The translations under genes were made by a program, and so were the position numbers. Source: Sedimentibacter saalensis (GTDB lineage Bacteria > Bacillota > Clostridia > Tissierellales > Sedimentibacteraceae). Taken from it: a DNA stretch of 64,000 nucleotides. The stretch lies in the NCBI RefSeq assembly GCF_007830175.1, contig NZ_VLKH01000001.1, forward strand, positions 1-64,000. The letters are read 5' to 3'. The notes beneath the pieces were generated by a model. That model saw nothing but the letters and a program-made list of their open reading frames with translations. It was not told the origin of the DNA and made no database searches. Each line of letters begins with the position of its first letter. The first letter of the stretch is position 1. Shown here piece after piece: positions 41,571 through 49,998 of this stretch.

Positions 41571-43142
41571 TTAATTGTCCTTTACGAATACAACCTTACC
41601 ATTTTCTATTCGCACTAATAATACATTTTCAATGGATTTATATAACACTTTGCAGTCTTCATTAAAGATCATTAATTTATATTGTGATTCACTGACCTTA
41701 TCAAATATGGCAACCATGTAACCGTTTTGTACTTCTAAAACCTTGAGAATGCCTCTAGGGTTTACCGGTCCTTCATTGCCATATATATATAGCTGATTGT
41801 TATCCTTCAATGAATAATATAGTTTACCTTCCAAAACCTCATATAAATTTACAGCTTGATCTACCAATAACTCGGCTTTGCCGCCATTAAGAGGAACTTT
41901 ATAAATAAAATTATTTTGGTCAGCAAAATATATTGTACTATCAACTATTTTGAAACTTGTCACTTCATTATCACACAATCTGACTTGTTCATTGCTATTT
42001 ATGTTAACCCTATAAATACCTGTTGTTGCAGCATTATTATCTTCTAAATAGTAGCCATAATACCCCAACACATATATATCATTATTGATTAAATACAAGT
42101 CTTTGCTTGGTCTTCCACCCCGTGACCTATTATTACCTGACCCAATATCATAAATGTACATACCATAAGAATAGTCCGAATTACCTACATTTTTATATTC
42201 TTTTTCGTTATTCTTTCTAATCTGTAAATTCTTTTCATTAAAAGGAAATCTTTGTACAACTCGCACAGTATAATCATTATATATTTTCATTAGTGAATAT
42301 CCTCTATCAAGTACTTCAGAGGTGCCATCATCTTTTAGCCATATAAGATGATCTGACCCCATGATTGCTCCGCCTGTGTGATAACTGAGCAACGCCTTGC
42401 CATTATCGGTTTTAAGAGATGTAGAACTATATACAAAACCATTCTCTGCTTCAGGGAGTTTATATACCTTTTTCGCATTTACTGGGTTATTTACAGGAGC
42501 CTGATAAATGATTCCATTTGCTCCTTCATAGTATAAATAATCCCCTGCCATAGTAAAAGCTCCTTTATCACCAGTATCACGAGTTACAATTGGCAATGTC
42601 AATTGACCTGCTGACGGAGCGCTGTCAGTTGAATATATAACTAAACCGTTATTTTTATCAAATGAATACTTCCATCCAAATTCTTCCACGACAAATTCCC
42701 ATGTCAATGGAAAATATGTTATATTTCTAAATAGAAGCAAAGGATATTGTTCTTTGCTGTTGTCAATTATTTTTCCATTAACCATAACTTTAAATGGAGC
42801 TATTTGAGCATTGTGAATGCTTCCGTTTTTTGTTGACAATTTTGACTTTTGGTAACTCCAATTTGCACCAGTTTTAATTATTTTTAGTCCTGTACTGCTA
42901 TCCCACGCAGTTTCAAGCCCCATAAATCTACTGTCATAATAAGTCATAGGGAAATATGTAATATCATTATAAACAATTAATGGGTACTGATTATAATTAT
43001 TTTCAATATTTACTCCATTTAATCTTACTTTAAATGCCGGCAGTGAAACTCTTACACTGCTTGCTGCCTCTGCCTTATTTAAAGGTATTATTGCTGCAGT
43101 CATCATCAGAATAACTAATAACATACATATTTTTCTTCGCAT
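41571..43142 (-). CDS. Exported copper-amine-oxidase-like/DUF5050 protein, BlaI-operon member
   Basis: About 523 residues. Signal peptide (MRRKICMLLVILMMTAAIIP), two stalk domains (YPLIVYNDITYFPMTYYDSR; YPLLLFRNITYFPLTWEFVV) and a propeller-like C-terminal region (YLYYEGANGIIYQAPVN, NEVTSFKIVDSTIYFADQNN). It is a paralog of the protein at 36771. The ATG at 43142 has AAAGGAGA upstream; a longer upstream frame does not. It follows the M56 gene by 31 bases, so it is in the BlaI-controlled operon. Confidence 0.85.
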   Translation of the reverse strand: MRRKICMLLVILMMTAAIIPLNKAEAASSVRVSLPAFKVRLNGVNIENNYNQYPLIVYNDITYFPMTYYDSRFMGLETAWDSSTGLKIIKTGANWSYQKSKLSTKNGSIHNAQIAPFKVMVNGKIIDNSKEQYPLLLFRNITYFPLTWEFVVEEFGWKYSFDKNNGLVIYSTDSAPSAGQLTLPIVTRDTGDKGAFTMAGDYLYYEGANGIIYQAPVNNPVNAKKVYKLPEAENGFVYSSTSLKTDNGKALLSYHTGGAIMGSDHLIWLKDDGTSEVLDRGYSLMKIYNDYTVRVVQRFPFNEKNLQIRKNNEKEYKNVGNSDYSYGMYIYDIGSGNNRSRGGRPSKDLYLINNDIYVLGYYGYYLEDNNAATTGIYRVNINSNEQVRLCDNEVTSFKIVDSTIYFADQNNFIYKVPLNGGKAELLVDQAVNLYEVLEGKLYYSLKDNNQLYIYGNEGPVNPRGILKVLEVQNGYMVAIFDKVSESQYKLMIFNEDCKVLYKSIENVLLVRIENGKVVFVKDN

Positions 43143-43173
43143 TGATATAAATCTCCTTTGAATATTTAAGTTA

Positions 43174-44496
43174 TTATTCAACAATTTCGCTTTCCTGCAG
43201 CTGGTTTTCCAACTGATTTAAATCAACAATTATAATTTCTGACATATCATTTTCAACAATTATTTCTTCCTTTATTTCTTTTGAATTCCATATGCTACTT
43301 TCTACTTGCTGAATATTATCTTGTTGTGTACTTAAATCTTCATATTCCATAACTTCCGGTTTATTGCTTTCATTGATGTGCACTGCATTTTCAATTTCAC
43401 TGATTATTCCAAGTTCAGTGTTTTCAATTCCTGTTTTCACTTCATTTTTAGTATTATTCTCAGTTATAAAATCCATATGTTCATCCAAAAATTCATTTTG
43501 AAAAGATATTTTCTCAGGCTGTTCTACACCGATAACATTAAATATTGTACCGGATATCATAACAAGCAATATCGTAACAATCAGAACAGTAATACCTCTC
43601 TTTTTCTTTGAACTGTCAAAAATACCTTTAATTCTGGACTCAAGATTTTTTCTATTGCTCACAATATTAGTTGAAAAAACAGGTACTAAAGTTTTGTTAT
43701 TCATTGCAGCCATTTTAAGGATAATATTACAATAAAATTTTTTCTCCTCAATATTACACTCATTTAAAACATAATCATCACAAGATTGCTCCATATCTTT
43801 GTTTGCCTGCTTTACCAACAAATGTACTGTAGGATTAAACCAATGAACAACAGAAGCAGCTGTTAATATGGTCTTTATCAAAATATCATTCCTTTTAAGA
43901 TGAACCAACTCGTGCGTGAGTATCATTTTTAACTCTTCAGGCGTATATTCCTCTGAAGGTAGTACTAATGTTGGACTTATAAATCCTATTAACATGGGAC
44001 TTGATACCTTTTTACTAATAAGTAAAGATACATATCGTTCTATATTAAGTCTTTTTTTCTCATTTCTAAGTATTGTTTGGATTTTGTAATTTGATGTCTT
44101 TCTACTCCATCTAATTATTTCACGTCTATATACAATATAAGAAAATATTACATACACCAAATATAATATGACTCCAGAAAAATATATCGCGAACAAAACT
44201 TCTCCACGGCTATCATTTACATTATATAAATTGATGTGGTTTATTTTTGGCAGCTGAGCAACAACGGAAGTTGAAGGTAATAGCTCACTTGGCACAGTCT
44301 CAGGAATCTTCAAAGATACCAGAAAATCCTTTACATAAGAAAAAGGAAATAGCAAACATATAGAAACAGCTATCCATAAATTGTACCGCCACTTGGTAGA
44401 ATATCTTTTCTTAAGTATGGGATTAAAGCATAACAATAATATTATTATTGGGGTTACGCCTAAACTTAATGACAATAACTCATAAAACCATCTCAT
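43174..44496 (-). CDS. M56-family (BlaR1/MecR1-like) membrane metallopeptidase
   Basis: 440 residues. Membrane helices in the first 290 residues, with the Zn-protease motif in LTHELVHLKRND (HExxH) and an Asn/Pro-rich helix (VHWFNPTVHLL), then DMEQSCDDYVL supplying the third ligand. After a last membrane span (VLIVTILLVMISGTIFNVIG) the outside tail of about 115 residues is acidic and lacks the penicillin-binding domain of BlaR1. The ATGA overlap with blaI shows coupling. It should cut BlaI in response to a signal other than a beta-lactam (inference). Confidence 0.92.
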   Translation of the reverse strand: MRWFYELLSLSLGVTPIIILLLCFNPILKKRYSTKWRYNLWIAVSICLLFPFSYVKDFLVSLKIPETVPSELLPSTSVVAQLPKINHINLYNVNDSRGEVLFAIYFSGVILYLVYVIFSYIVYRREIIRWSRKTSNYKIQTILRNEKKRLNIERYVSLLISKKVSSPMLIGFISPTLVLPSEEYTPEELKMILTHELVHLKRNDILIKTILTAASVVHWFNPTVHLLVKQANKDMEQSCDDYVLNECNIEEKKFYCNIILKMAAMNNKTLVPVFSTNIVSNRKNLESRIKGIFDSSKKKRGITVLIVTILLVMISGTIFNVIGVEQPEKISFQNEFLDEHMDFITENNTKNEVKTGIENTELGIISEIENAVHINESNKPEVMEYEDLSTQQDNIQQVESSIWNSKEIKEEIIVENDMSEIIIVDLNQLENQLQESEIVE

Positions 44497-44873
44497 GATT
44501 TTGAAACCTCATCCACAAAATTACTTAGTTCTTCTAAGTCTTCCTTACTTATTGCATCTCCGTCATATAAAGCTGCAACAAGGCTCTTTAACGAATTTTT
44601 ATGTATTTTTTCTAGAAATGTCTTGCTTTCTTTCTGCAAGTAGTCTTTTTCACTTATAAGAGGATTATAATAGTTGTATCTTCCTTCCTTTTTGGTTTCT
44701 AAAAATCCTCTGTCCACCAGTCGGGCTAAAAAATTTAAAACAGTAGTATGTGCCCAGTCCTTTTCTCCCTTTAACTTTTCAATTATATAAGTTGATGATA
44801 CTGGTTTATCAGCTTCCCAAATTATCATCATTATCTCCAATTCACTATCAGGCAATTTTTTTATAACTTCCAT
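44493..44873 (-). CDS. blaI: BlaI/MecI-family repressor
   Basis: 126 residues with the BlaI winged helix: LPDSELEIMMIIWEADKPVS, STYIIEKLKGEKDWAHTTVL, NFLARLVDRGFLETKKEGRY, and the NP... linker YNYYNPLISEKDYLQKES. The C-terminal coiled part dimerises and holds the proteolysis site used by M56 partners. It precedes and overlaps the M56 gene. The palindrome at 44972-45001 lies 99 bases upstream on its promoter. Confidence 0.95.
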   Translation of the reverse strand: MEVIKKLPDSELEIMMIIWEADKPVSSTYIIEKLKGEKDWAHTTVLNFLARLVDRGFLETKKEGRYNYYNPLISEKDYLQKESKTFLEKIHKNSLKSLVAALYDGDAISKEDLEELSNFVDEVSKS

Positions 44874-44971
44874 TTTACACCTCTCTAACTTTAGTATATT
44901 AATTAAGTATTCAACATCATCTCCAATAACTTATGCTTAAGGTTGTTAAGATTTGGTATTGATACTTTTTT

Positions 44972-45001
44972 AAATTCATTCTACAATTGTAGAATGAATT
45001 T
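44972..45001. promoter_or_regulatory. BlaI operator: perfect 30-bp palindrome
   Basis: AAATTCATTCTACAA followed by its exact reverse complement TTGTAGAATGAATTT. The centre CTACAATTGTAG is the BlaI/MecI-type TACA..TGTA recognition core. It overlaps the -10 and spacer of the blaI promoter, so bound BlaI would block it. Confidence 0.88.
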
Positions 45002-45006
45002 GTCAA
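44978..45006 (-). promoter_or_regulatory. blaI operon promoter
   Basis: On the minus strand -35 TTGACA (45006-45001), a 17-base spacer and -10 TAGAAT (44983-44978). The operator covers the spacer and -10, so the whole blaI-M56-DUF5050-MBOAT-DHHW unit can be switched by BlaI. Confidence 0.82.
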
Positions 45007-45012
45007 GTATTA

Positions 45013-45090
45013 CTAAGGGAAATATGAATTAGCTTCAACATCTACACCAGTACGATCTAATTTTGCCTTGATATAAAGAGCCTTACTCAT
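45013..45090 (-). pseudogene. Truncated azoreductase-like N-terminus
   Basis: A 25-codon frame starting ATG with AAGGAG nearby reads MSKALYIKAKLDRTGVDVEA and ends in a stop. Its first residues resemble the start of FMN-dependent NADH-azoreductases (MSKVLYIKA), but the rest of the domain is absent. Most likely a relic, or a very short peptide gene. Confidence 0.4.
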
Positions 45091-45266
45091 ATATTCTCCT
45101 TATTTTTTATTTTATTTTTGACTTAAACCTTTATTATTCATGAAAAGTTTTAATATGAAATGATTGAATTTTGTCATAAAAAATGTTATGCTATCCACGG
45201 TAAACAAAAAACATTTAAATGCATTATAATGAATTACAAAACTGCAATTGGGAAGATTATATATTG

Positions 45267-45294
45267 AAGAACTTATTTTTATAAGCTCTTTTTT
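45267..45294 (+). terminator. Attenuator-like hairpin in the ABC-F leader
   Basis: AAGAACTTAT pairs with ATAAGCTCTT (one mismatch) around TTTT and is followed by T residues, ending 24 bases before the ABC-F start codon. A leader hairpin at this position is typical of ABC-F genes that are induced by ribosome-targeting drugs. A possible promoter, TTGAAT and TATGCT at about 45162-45190, precedes it. Confidence 0.55.
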
Positions 45295-45317
45295 AGATGA
45301 TAAAGAAAGGTAATAAT

Positions 45318-47057
45318 ATGATAAAAGTTGAAAACTTGTCCTACTCATTTCCACAAAAAAATCTATATAATAAGATTTCATTTACATTAGAAGAGGGTCA
45401 GCATTGCGCTTTTATAGGCACAAGTGGAAGTGGAAAAAGCACACTGATAGATATAATTATGGATCCAGAGAAATATATGTTTGATGGAAAGTTAGAAATA
45501 GACCCAAATTGTAGAATTGGGTATGTAAGTCAGTTCTCACAACTAGACAAACCAAAAGAAACTACTGTTTTTGAATATATAGGCGAAAAGTTTATTAAGC
45601 TGCAAAATGAAATAACATCCATTTGTGCTGAAATGGAAACATCTACGGATATTGATACCTTGCTGGAAAAGTACCAACAAGCTCAAGACGCATTTGATGC
45701 AATTAATGGTGATGAATTTGAAAGCAACATTAATAAAAAACTAAATCTTGCAGACTTAAGTAATCATAAGGATCTAATGATATCTGAGCTTAGTGGTGGC
45801 GAATTTAAACTTGTTCAAGTTATTAAAGAAATGCTTAATCGTCCTGACTTAATAATTATGGATGAACCAGATGTGTTTTTAGACTTTGAAAATATTAATT
45901 CTCTTAAAAACTTAATTAATTCTCACAAAGATACAATTTTAGTTATTACTCACAACAGATATCTTTTGAATCATTGTTTTAATAAAATTTTACACCTTGA
46001 AAACATGGAACTCCAGGAATTCGATGGAACATATATTGATTATAACTTCTCATTACTGCAAACAAAAATTGAGTTACAAGAACTTGCTGCTGCTGATGAT
46101 GAAGAAATCAATAGAAACGAAATTTTAATCAATAAATTAAGATTTATTGCAACTGAACTTTCTGATTCTTCTAAAGGAAGAGCCTTGAAAGCCAGAGTTA
46201 AAATTCAACAAAGATTAATGGAACGTAGGATTAAAACACCATTCGTGGATATTAAGCAGCCAGATATAAGTTTATCTACTGATAATAAAATCGAAGAAAC
46301 TATTGCTTTAAAAGTTACTGATTACAGTGTTGCCTTTGATGAAATACTTTTAGAAAATGTTAGCTTTGAGATTAAATCTACTGATAAGGTAGCTCTTATT
46401 GGTCCAAACGGTACAGGAAAAACAACTTTATTGAAAGATATCTATAAAAATAATAATGCTTCCATTGAAATAAATGGTGATGTTAAAGTTGCTTATTTAT
46501 CTCAAAATCAAGGAGAAATACTAACTGAGTCTAATACAATACTTGAAGAGTTTGCAGATGTTGGATTTGAAACTTATCAAGAAATCAAATCATATCTTTC
46601 AAATTATTGTTTTAATGATAAACTAATTAATCAAAAGATAGGATCTTTATCTGGTGGAGAAAAAAATATACTTCAATTGGCTAAAGTTTCAGCTATTAAA
46701 GCGAACATGTTGCTTCTCGATGAACCTACAAGTCATTTAGACACCTATTCACAAATAGCACTTGAAAAGGCAATTAAAAATTATAACGGTGCAATTTTAA
46801 TAATTTCTCATGATTATCACTTTATAGTAAACTGTATGGATTATGTTTTAATGATTGAAGATAAGACAATTAGAAAAATGAGTATGCGAAAATTCAGACA
46901 GATGATTTATGCCAAACATTTTGATAAAGACTATTTAGAAATTGAACAAAAGAAAAAGTCCGTGGAAACAGAAATAGCATTAGCTTTAAAAAATACTGAT
47001 TTTGAGCTTGCGAAAACTTTATCTAAAAAATTAGAAGAGCTAATTAAGTTGCTTTAA
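45318..47057 (+). CDS. ABC-F family ribosomal protection-type ATPase
   Basis: About 579 residues with two ABC domains: first Walker A GTSGSGKST and signature LSGGEFK, second Walker A GPNGTGKTT and signature LSGGEKN, Walker B DEP in both. A basic linker (about residues 260-320) connects them, as in Vga/Lsa/Msr-type antibiotic-resistance proteins and other ABC-F proteins that bind the ribosomal E site. No membrane segments. Start at the ATG with AAGAAAGG; an upstream in-frame ATG has none. Whether it gives resistance (to pleuromutilin, lincosamide or streptogramin A) or is housekeeping is unknown. Confidence 0.9.
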   Translation: MIKVENLSYSFPQKNLYNKISFTLEEGQHCAFIGTSGSGKSTLIDIIMDPEKYMFDGKLEIDPNCRIGYVSQFSQLDKPKETTVFEYIGEKFIKLQNEITSICAEMETSTDIDTLLEKYQQAQDAFDAINGDEFESNINKKLNLADLSNHKDLMISELSGGEFKLVQVIKEMLNRPDLIIMDEPDVFLDFENINSLKNLINSHKDTILVITHNRYLLNHCFNKILHLENMELQEFDGTYIDYNFSLLQTKIELQELAAADDEEINRNEILINKLRFIATELSDSSKGRALKARVKIQQRLMERRIKTPFVDIKQPDISLSTDNKIEETIALKVTDYSVAFDEILLENVSFEIKSTDKVALIGPNGTGKTTLLKDIYKNNNASIEINGDVKVAYLSQNQGEILTESNTILEEFADVGFETYQEIKSYLSNYCFNDKLINQKIGSLSGGEKNILQLAKVSAIKANMLLLDEPTSHLDTYSQIALEKAIKNYNGAILIISHDYHFIVNCMDYVLMIEDKTIRKMSMRKFRQMIYAKHFDKDYLEIEQKKKSVETEIALALKNTDFELAKTLSKKLEELIKLL

Positions 47058-47095
47058 ATATTGTATTGATGAATTTATAAGGAAATTACTCAGTT

Positions 47096-47128
47096 GAGCA
47101 GTGGTGGTAAAACATCCTGCTCTTTTTT
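47096..47128 (+). terminator. Terminator after the ABC-F gene
   Basis: GAGCAG (47096-47101) and CTGCTC (47117-47122) with internal pairing, followed by six T residues, 39 bases after the stop. Confidence 0.7.
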
Positions 47129-47247
47129 ATTTATAATTTGCTCCCTAATTTATACTACATGCAATAAAGAAACTTATTGTCTTACTCAGTTAATCTTAAA
47201 TAATATATTGTGAAAGCACTTACTTCCTACATATTCATTTAATTACA

Positions 47248-47282
47248 ACAAAAAAATCCCTCGAATTTTCATTCAAAGGATT
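47248..47282 (-). terminator. Terminator after the U32 peptidase gene
   Basis: AATCCTTTGAAT and ATTCGAGGGATT form a 12-bp stem (two G-T pairs) on the minus strand, followed by a run of T residues; located directly after the stop at 47290. Confidence 0.8.
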
Positions 47283-47289
47283 GATTTCC

Positions 47290-49533
47290 CTACAAAATCT
47301 CTTTATTAAAATGTCCTCTTGTGTCTGTTTCCTGATTGAAGACAGCTTTATCCACTCTGCCATTTAATTTGCTTAAGGCCTTATCAATGGTTTTCTCAAC
47401 CTGCTCTTTTGATTCAACTGTGAAATTTAATCTGAATGCCTCGATTCCTTTTATGCTTTGTAGCTCATCTAAAAGATTAAGTGTCTTCCCATTAAGGATA
47501 GTCGTTGTACAATCATCATGAGAAATGATAGGGAACGTTCCTTGCTCATCTTTTAACTCATAGCTCTTTGTTTTGCAAATACCGCATTGATTCATTTTTT
47601 TCATCGGACAATATTTTGTAAACATCAAAGGAGCCTTACCATATACAATCATTTCCAGTGCAGGATGGCCGTCATTTTCTCCATAATAGGCATTAATTAA
47701 ATCTTCAATTTGTCTCTTATTCAGTTCATAAGATAAAGTTACTCGCGCAGCACCTAATCTAAATAATTCATAGCAACTAGTAGAATTAACAACATTTAGA
47801 GAGTAGTCTGTAACAAAAGGATTAGTTTTTCTGTAGTGATAAATTCCGCCATATCCTCCGATTAATAGCTGCCCTTCTTTTTCCTTATAATCATTCTGGT
47901 TTCTTCTTATAATGTTTTCAAAATAGATTTCCTTAATCCCACAGCTCATGCAAGCATCATACTGTTCCTTAGTCGTTACAGAGGCCGTAAGGTATGGTTT
48001 TTCAGGGGCAAAGCTTATTTTTTCTTTTGCTGTTAATGTTTTGGTTCTTTTCTTATGGCTATTAAGCTTTAAGTCATATAAGCCCTGTACAATATCTCTT
48101 CTTGCTGCATTTAACAGTTTAGCAGGAATAAATGCATTGCTTTCCTCAAAATCTACATGGTTAAGTTCGAATATAGTATCATTTAATCTTGAAAATTGCT
48201 TTATTAACTGCTCTTTTGTTGTTGGATTATTAATTGCCTCGCCTAGTATTTCCTCGCTTTCATATAGATAATTAAAGCCTAAGCCCGACCCATCTATGAT
48301 AAGCTTTGAATCTGGATATGCATACACTTTAATATCCAAGTTAAACCGCTTAAATTCTATATCCAGTGATGATTCTAATTCTTTGTAATAGAAATAATTT
48401 TTCGTTATATATACTAAATCACCCTTAGACATCTTTTCTTTGATTTTTATATAGCAGACATCATCTGCTTTGTTGATTAAATTGCCATCTTTATCGTACA
48501 GTTTTACAACAGTTAAATTAACATCTTCATTGTTATGACTTATTCTGATTGTATCGTTTTGATTTAAAGTACGTGTAAGTGTTATTTCATACATGTCTTT
48601 AACAATCTTGCTGATTCTTCCAATTTCATAACCAAAGTTATTAGGTCTTAAGATATTTGTAATATTTTTCTTATCTTCATGAAACAAATATCCTTTAGTA
48701 AATGTTCTGTTGAACGTCTTGCTCAGATTTTCCTTATCTTCTTCGGTTATTTTATTATCTAGGGCCATGCGATATTTTGATACTACATTAGCAACATACG
48801 CAGGCTCTTTCATTCGACCTTCTATTTTTAAAGAATCAATTTCTTTTAAATCATTGATATAATCGATTGTGTTTAAGTCCTTAGTAGATAGAATATAGTT
48901 TTTCCCTAAAGATGTATCTGTTGTCTTATCAATTAGTTCATACTCCTTACGACATGAACCAACGCATCTTCCGCGATTTCCGCTTCGATAACCGATTAAT
49001 CCAGACATTAGACAGTTTCCGGAATATGATACACATAAAGCACCGTGAACAAAAATTTCTAAAGGTATTTTAGCTATTTTTCTTATCTCTTTTATTTTTT
49101 CAATCTCAACTTCACGGGACAGAACAACTCTTTTAGCACCCAGTTCTTTAAATAATAAAGTCCCGTCTAAATCGTCTATTCCCATTTGAGTTGAGCAATG
49201 TGCTTCCATATCAAGAAAGTTTTTAACTATATAATCAAAAGCAGCCAGGTCCTGGACGATAATTCCATCAACACCGATCTCATTTAATTCGTCCATCTGC
49301 TCTTTCATCTCTTCAATTTCGTTTTCGAAAACAATGGTATTCATTGTTACATAGATTTTAACATTCCTCAGGTGGGCATACGTAACAGCCTCTTTTAACG
49401 ATTCAAAATCAAAATTAGAAGAGTATGCACGTGCACCAAATTTTTGCATTCCTAAGTATATTGCATCACAACCATTAGAAATAGCAGCTTTTAAAGCTTC
49501 CATACTTCCTGCTGGTGCTAATAATTCAGTCAT
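47290..49533 (-). CDS. U32-family peptidase / RlhA-like rRNA-modification protein
   Basis: About 747 residues. N-terminal U32 region: LLAPAGSMEALKAAISNGCD, AIYLGMQKFGARAYSSNFD, VDGIIVQDLAAFDYI, and the Cys-rich stretch NCLMSGLIGYRSGNRGRCVG, SCRKEYELI that binds an iron-sulfur cluster. A second domain (DUF3656-like) and a C-terminal CPMK, CGIC cysteine set follow. Long two-domain U32 proteins of this sort include RlhA, which hydroxylates a 23S rRNA cytidine, so a role in RNA modification is more likely than proteolysis. ATG at 49533 with GGAGG at 5 bases. Confidence 0.9.
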   Translation of the reverse strand: MTELLAPAGSMEALKAAISNGCDAIYLGMQKFGARAYSSNFDFESLKEAVTYAHLRNVKIYVTMNTIVFENEIEEMKEQMDELNEIGVDGIIVQDLAAFDYIVKNFLDMEAHCSTQMGIDDLDGTLLFKELGAKRVVLSREVEIEKIKEIRKIAKIPLEIFVHGALCVSYSGNCLMSGLIGYRSGNRGRCVGSCRKEYELIDKTTDTSLGKNYILSTKDLNTIDYINDLKEIDSLKIEGRMKEPAYVANVVSKYRMALDNKITEEDKENLSKTFNRTFTKGYLFHEDKKNITNILRPNNFGYEIGRISKIVKDMYEITLTRTLNQNDTIRISHNNEDVNLTVVKLYDKDGNLINKADDVCYIKIKEKMSKGDLVYITKNYFYYKELESSLDIEFKRFNLDIKVYAYPDSKLIIDGSGLGFNYLYESEEILGEAINNPTTKEQLIKQFSRLNDTIFELNHVDFEESNAFIPAKLLNAARRDIVQGLYDLKLNSHKKRTKTLTAKEKISFAPEKPYLTASVTTKEQYDACMSCGIKEIYFENIIRRNQNDYKEKEGQLLIGGYGGIYHYRKTNPFVTDYSLNVVNSTSCYELFRLGAARVTLSYELNKRQIEDLINAYYGENDGHPALEMIVYGKAPLMFTKYCPMKKMNQCGICKTKSYELKDEQGTFPIISHDDCTTTILNGKTLNLLDELQSIKGIEAFRLNFTVESKEQVEKTIDKALSKLNGRVDKAVFNQETDTRGHFNKEIL

Positions 49534-49552
49534 TTTTTCCTCCATACTACCG

Positions 49553-49675
49553 CTATTCTGCGCTAAGCGCTTCTAACCGGTTGTAAAATTTTTCTACAGT
49601 ACTGTTTTTTTCAGGGTCAAAAAGCGTCTTTATCTCAACATGCCTCAAGTGACAATTAGGTTTAATTTGTGGCAT
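49553..49675 (-). CDS. Small 40-residue protein ahead of the U32 gene
   Basis: An ATG at 49675 with GAGG upstream opens a 40-codon frame (MPQIKPNCHLRHVEIKTLFD, then PEKNSTVEKFYNRLEALSAE) that ends 19 bases before the U32 start. The spacing and codons look real. The internal phrase LRHVEIKT resembles the HVETV tail found repeatedly in this region, so it could also be a captured tail. Function unknown. Confidence 0.5.
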   Translation of the reverse strand: MPQIKPNCHLRHVEIKTLFDPEKNSTVEKFYNRLEALSAE

Positions 49676-49802
49676 AACAGCGCCTCATTTTTGCTCATTA
49701 TTATAGCATTATTATGTACAAACTTCAAATTAATTATTGTGCAAAATATGATTCATAACTTAATGAACCAATTTTTACCCAAAATTATTTTAACCCCAAC
49801 AA

Positions 49803-49841
49803 GTAAAAATTCCCTCAAACTTATCATCATTCAAGGGAATA
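49803..49841 (-). terminator. Terminator after the KilA-N gene region
   Basis: On the minus strand ATTCCCT and AGGGAAT flank a loop and TTTTTAC follows. It lies between the KilA-N gene with its downstream tail (49890) and the small gene at 49675. Confidence 0.6.
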
Positions 49842-49889
49842 AAATGAACTAAATATTAACATAAAAATCAAACATCCTTTACTTCAAAA

Positions 49890-49965
49890 CTATTTATTCT
49901 CTATTAACAGCACAGTTTCCATATGGCTTGAAGCAACAATAGTGATGTCAAAAGTATATGTTACT
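49890..49965 (-). pseudogene. Orphan 3' tail with HMETV motif
   Basis: Minus-strand frame reads FDITIVASSHMETVLLIENK and a stop. The SSHMETVLL phrase resembles the C-terminal HVETVxLL end of RlmD/RlmCD-type rRNA m5U methyltransferases. No upstream domain is present. A related stretch lies at 38.55-38.62 kb and others at 51.16, 53.45 and 58.41 kb. Confidence 0.5.
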
Positions 49966-49998
49966 TCCTTGGTGAAAAGAATATTATATGATTTTCTA

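Noticed and set aside
43174..44496. True BlaR1 beta-lactam sensor
   Set aside because: The extracellular part lacks the penicillin-binding domain and its Ser-Thr-Phe-Lys type motif; only the protease domain matches.
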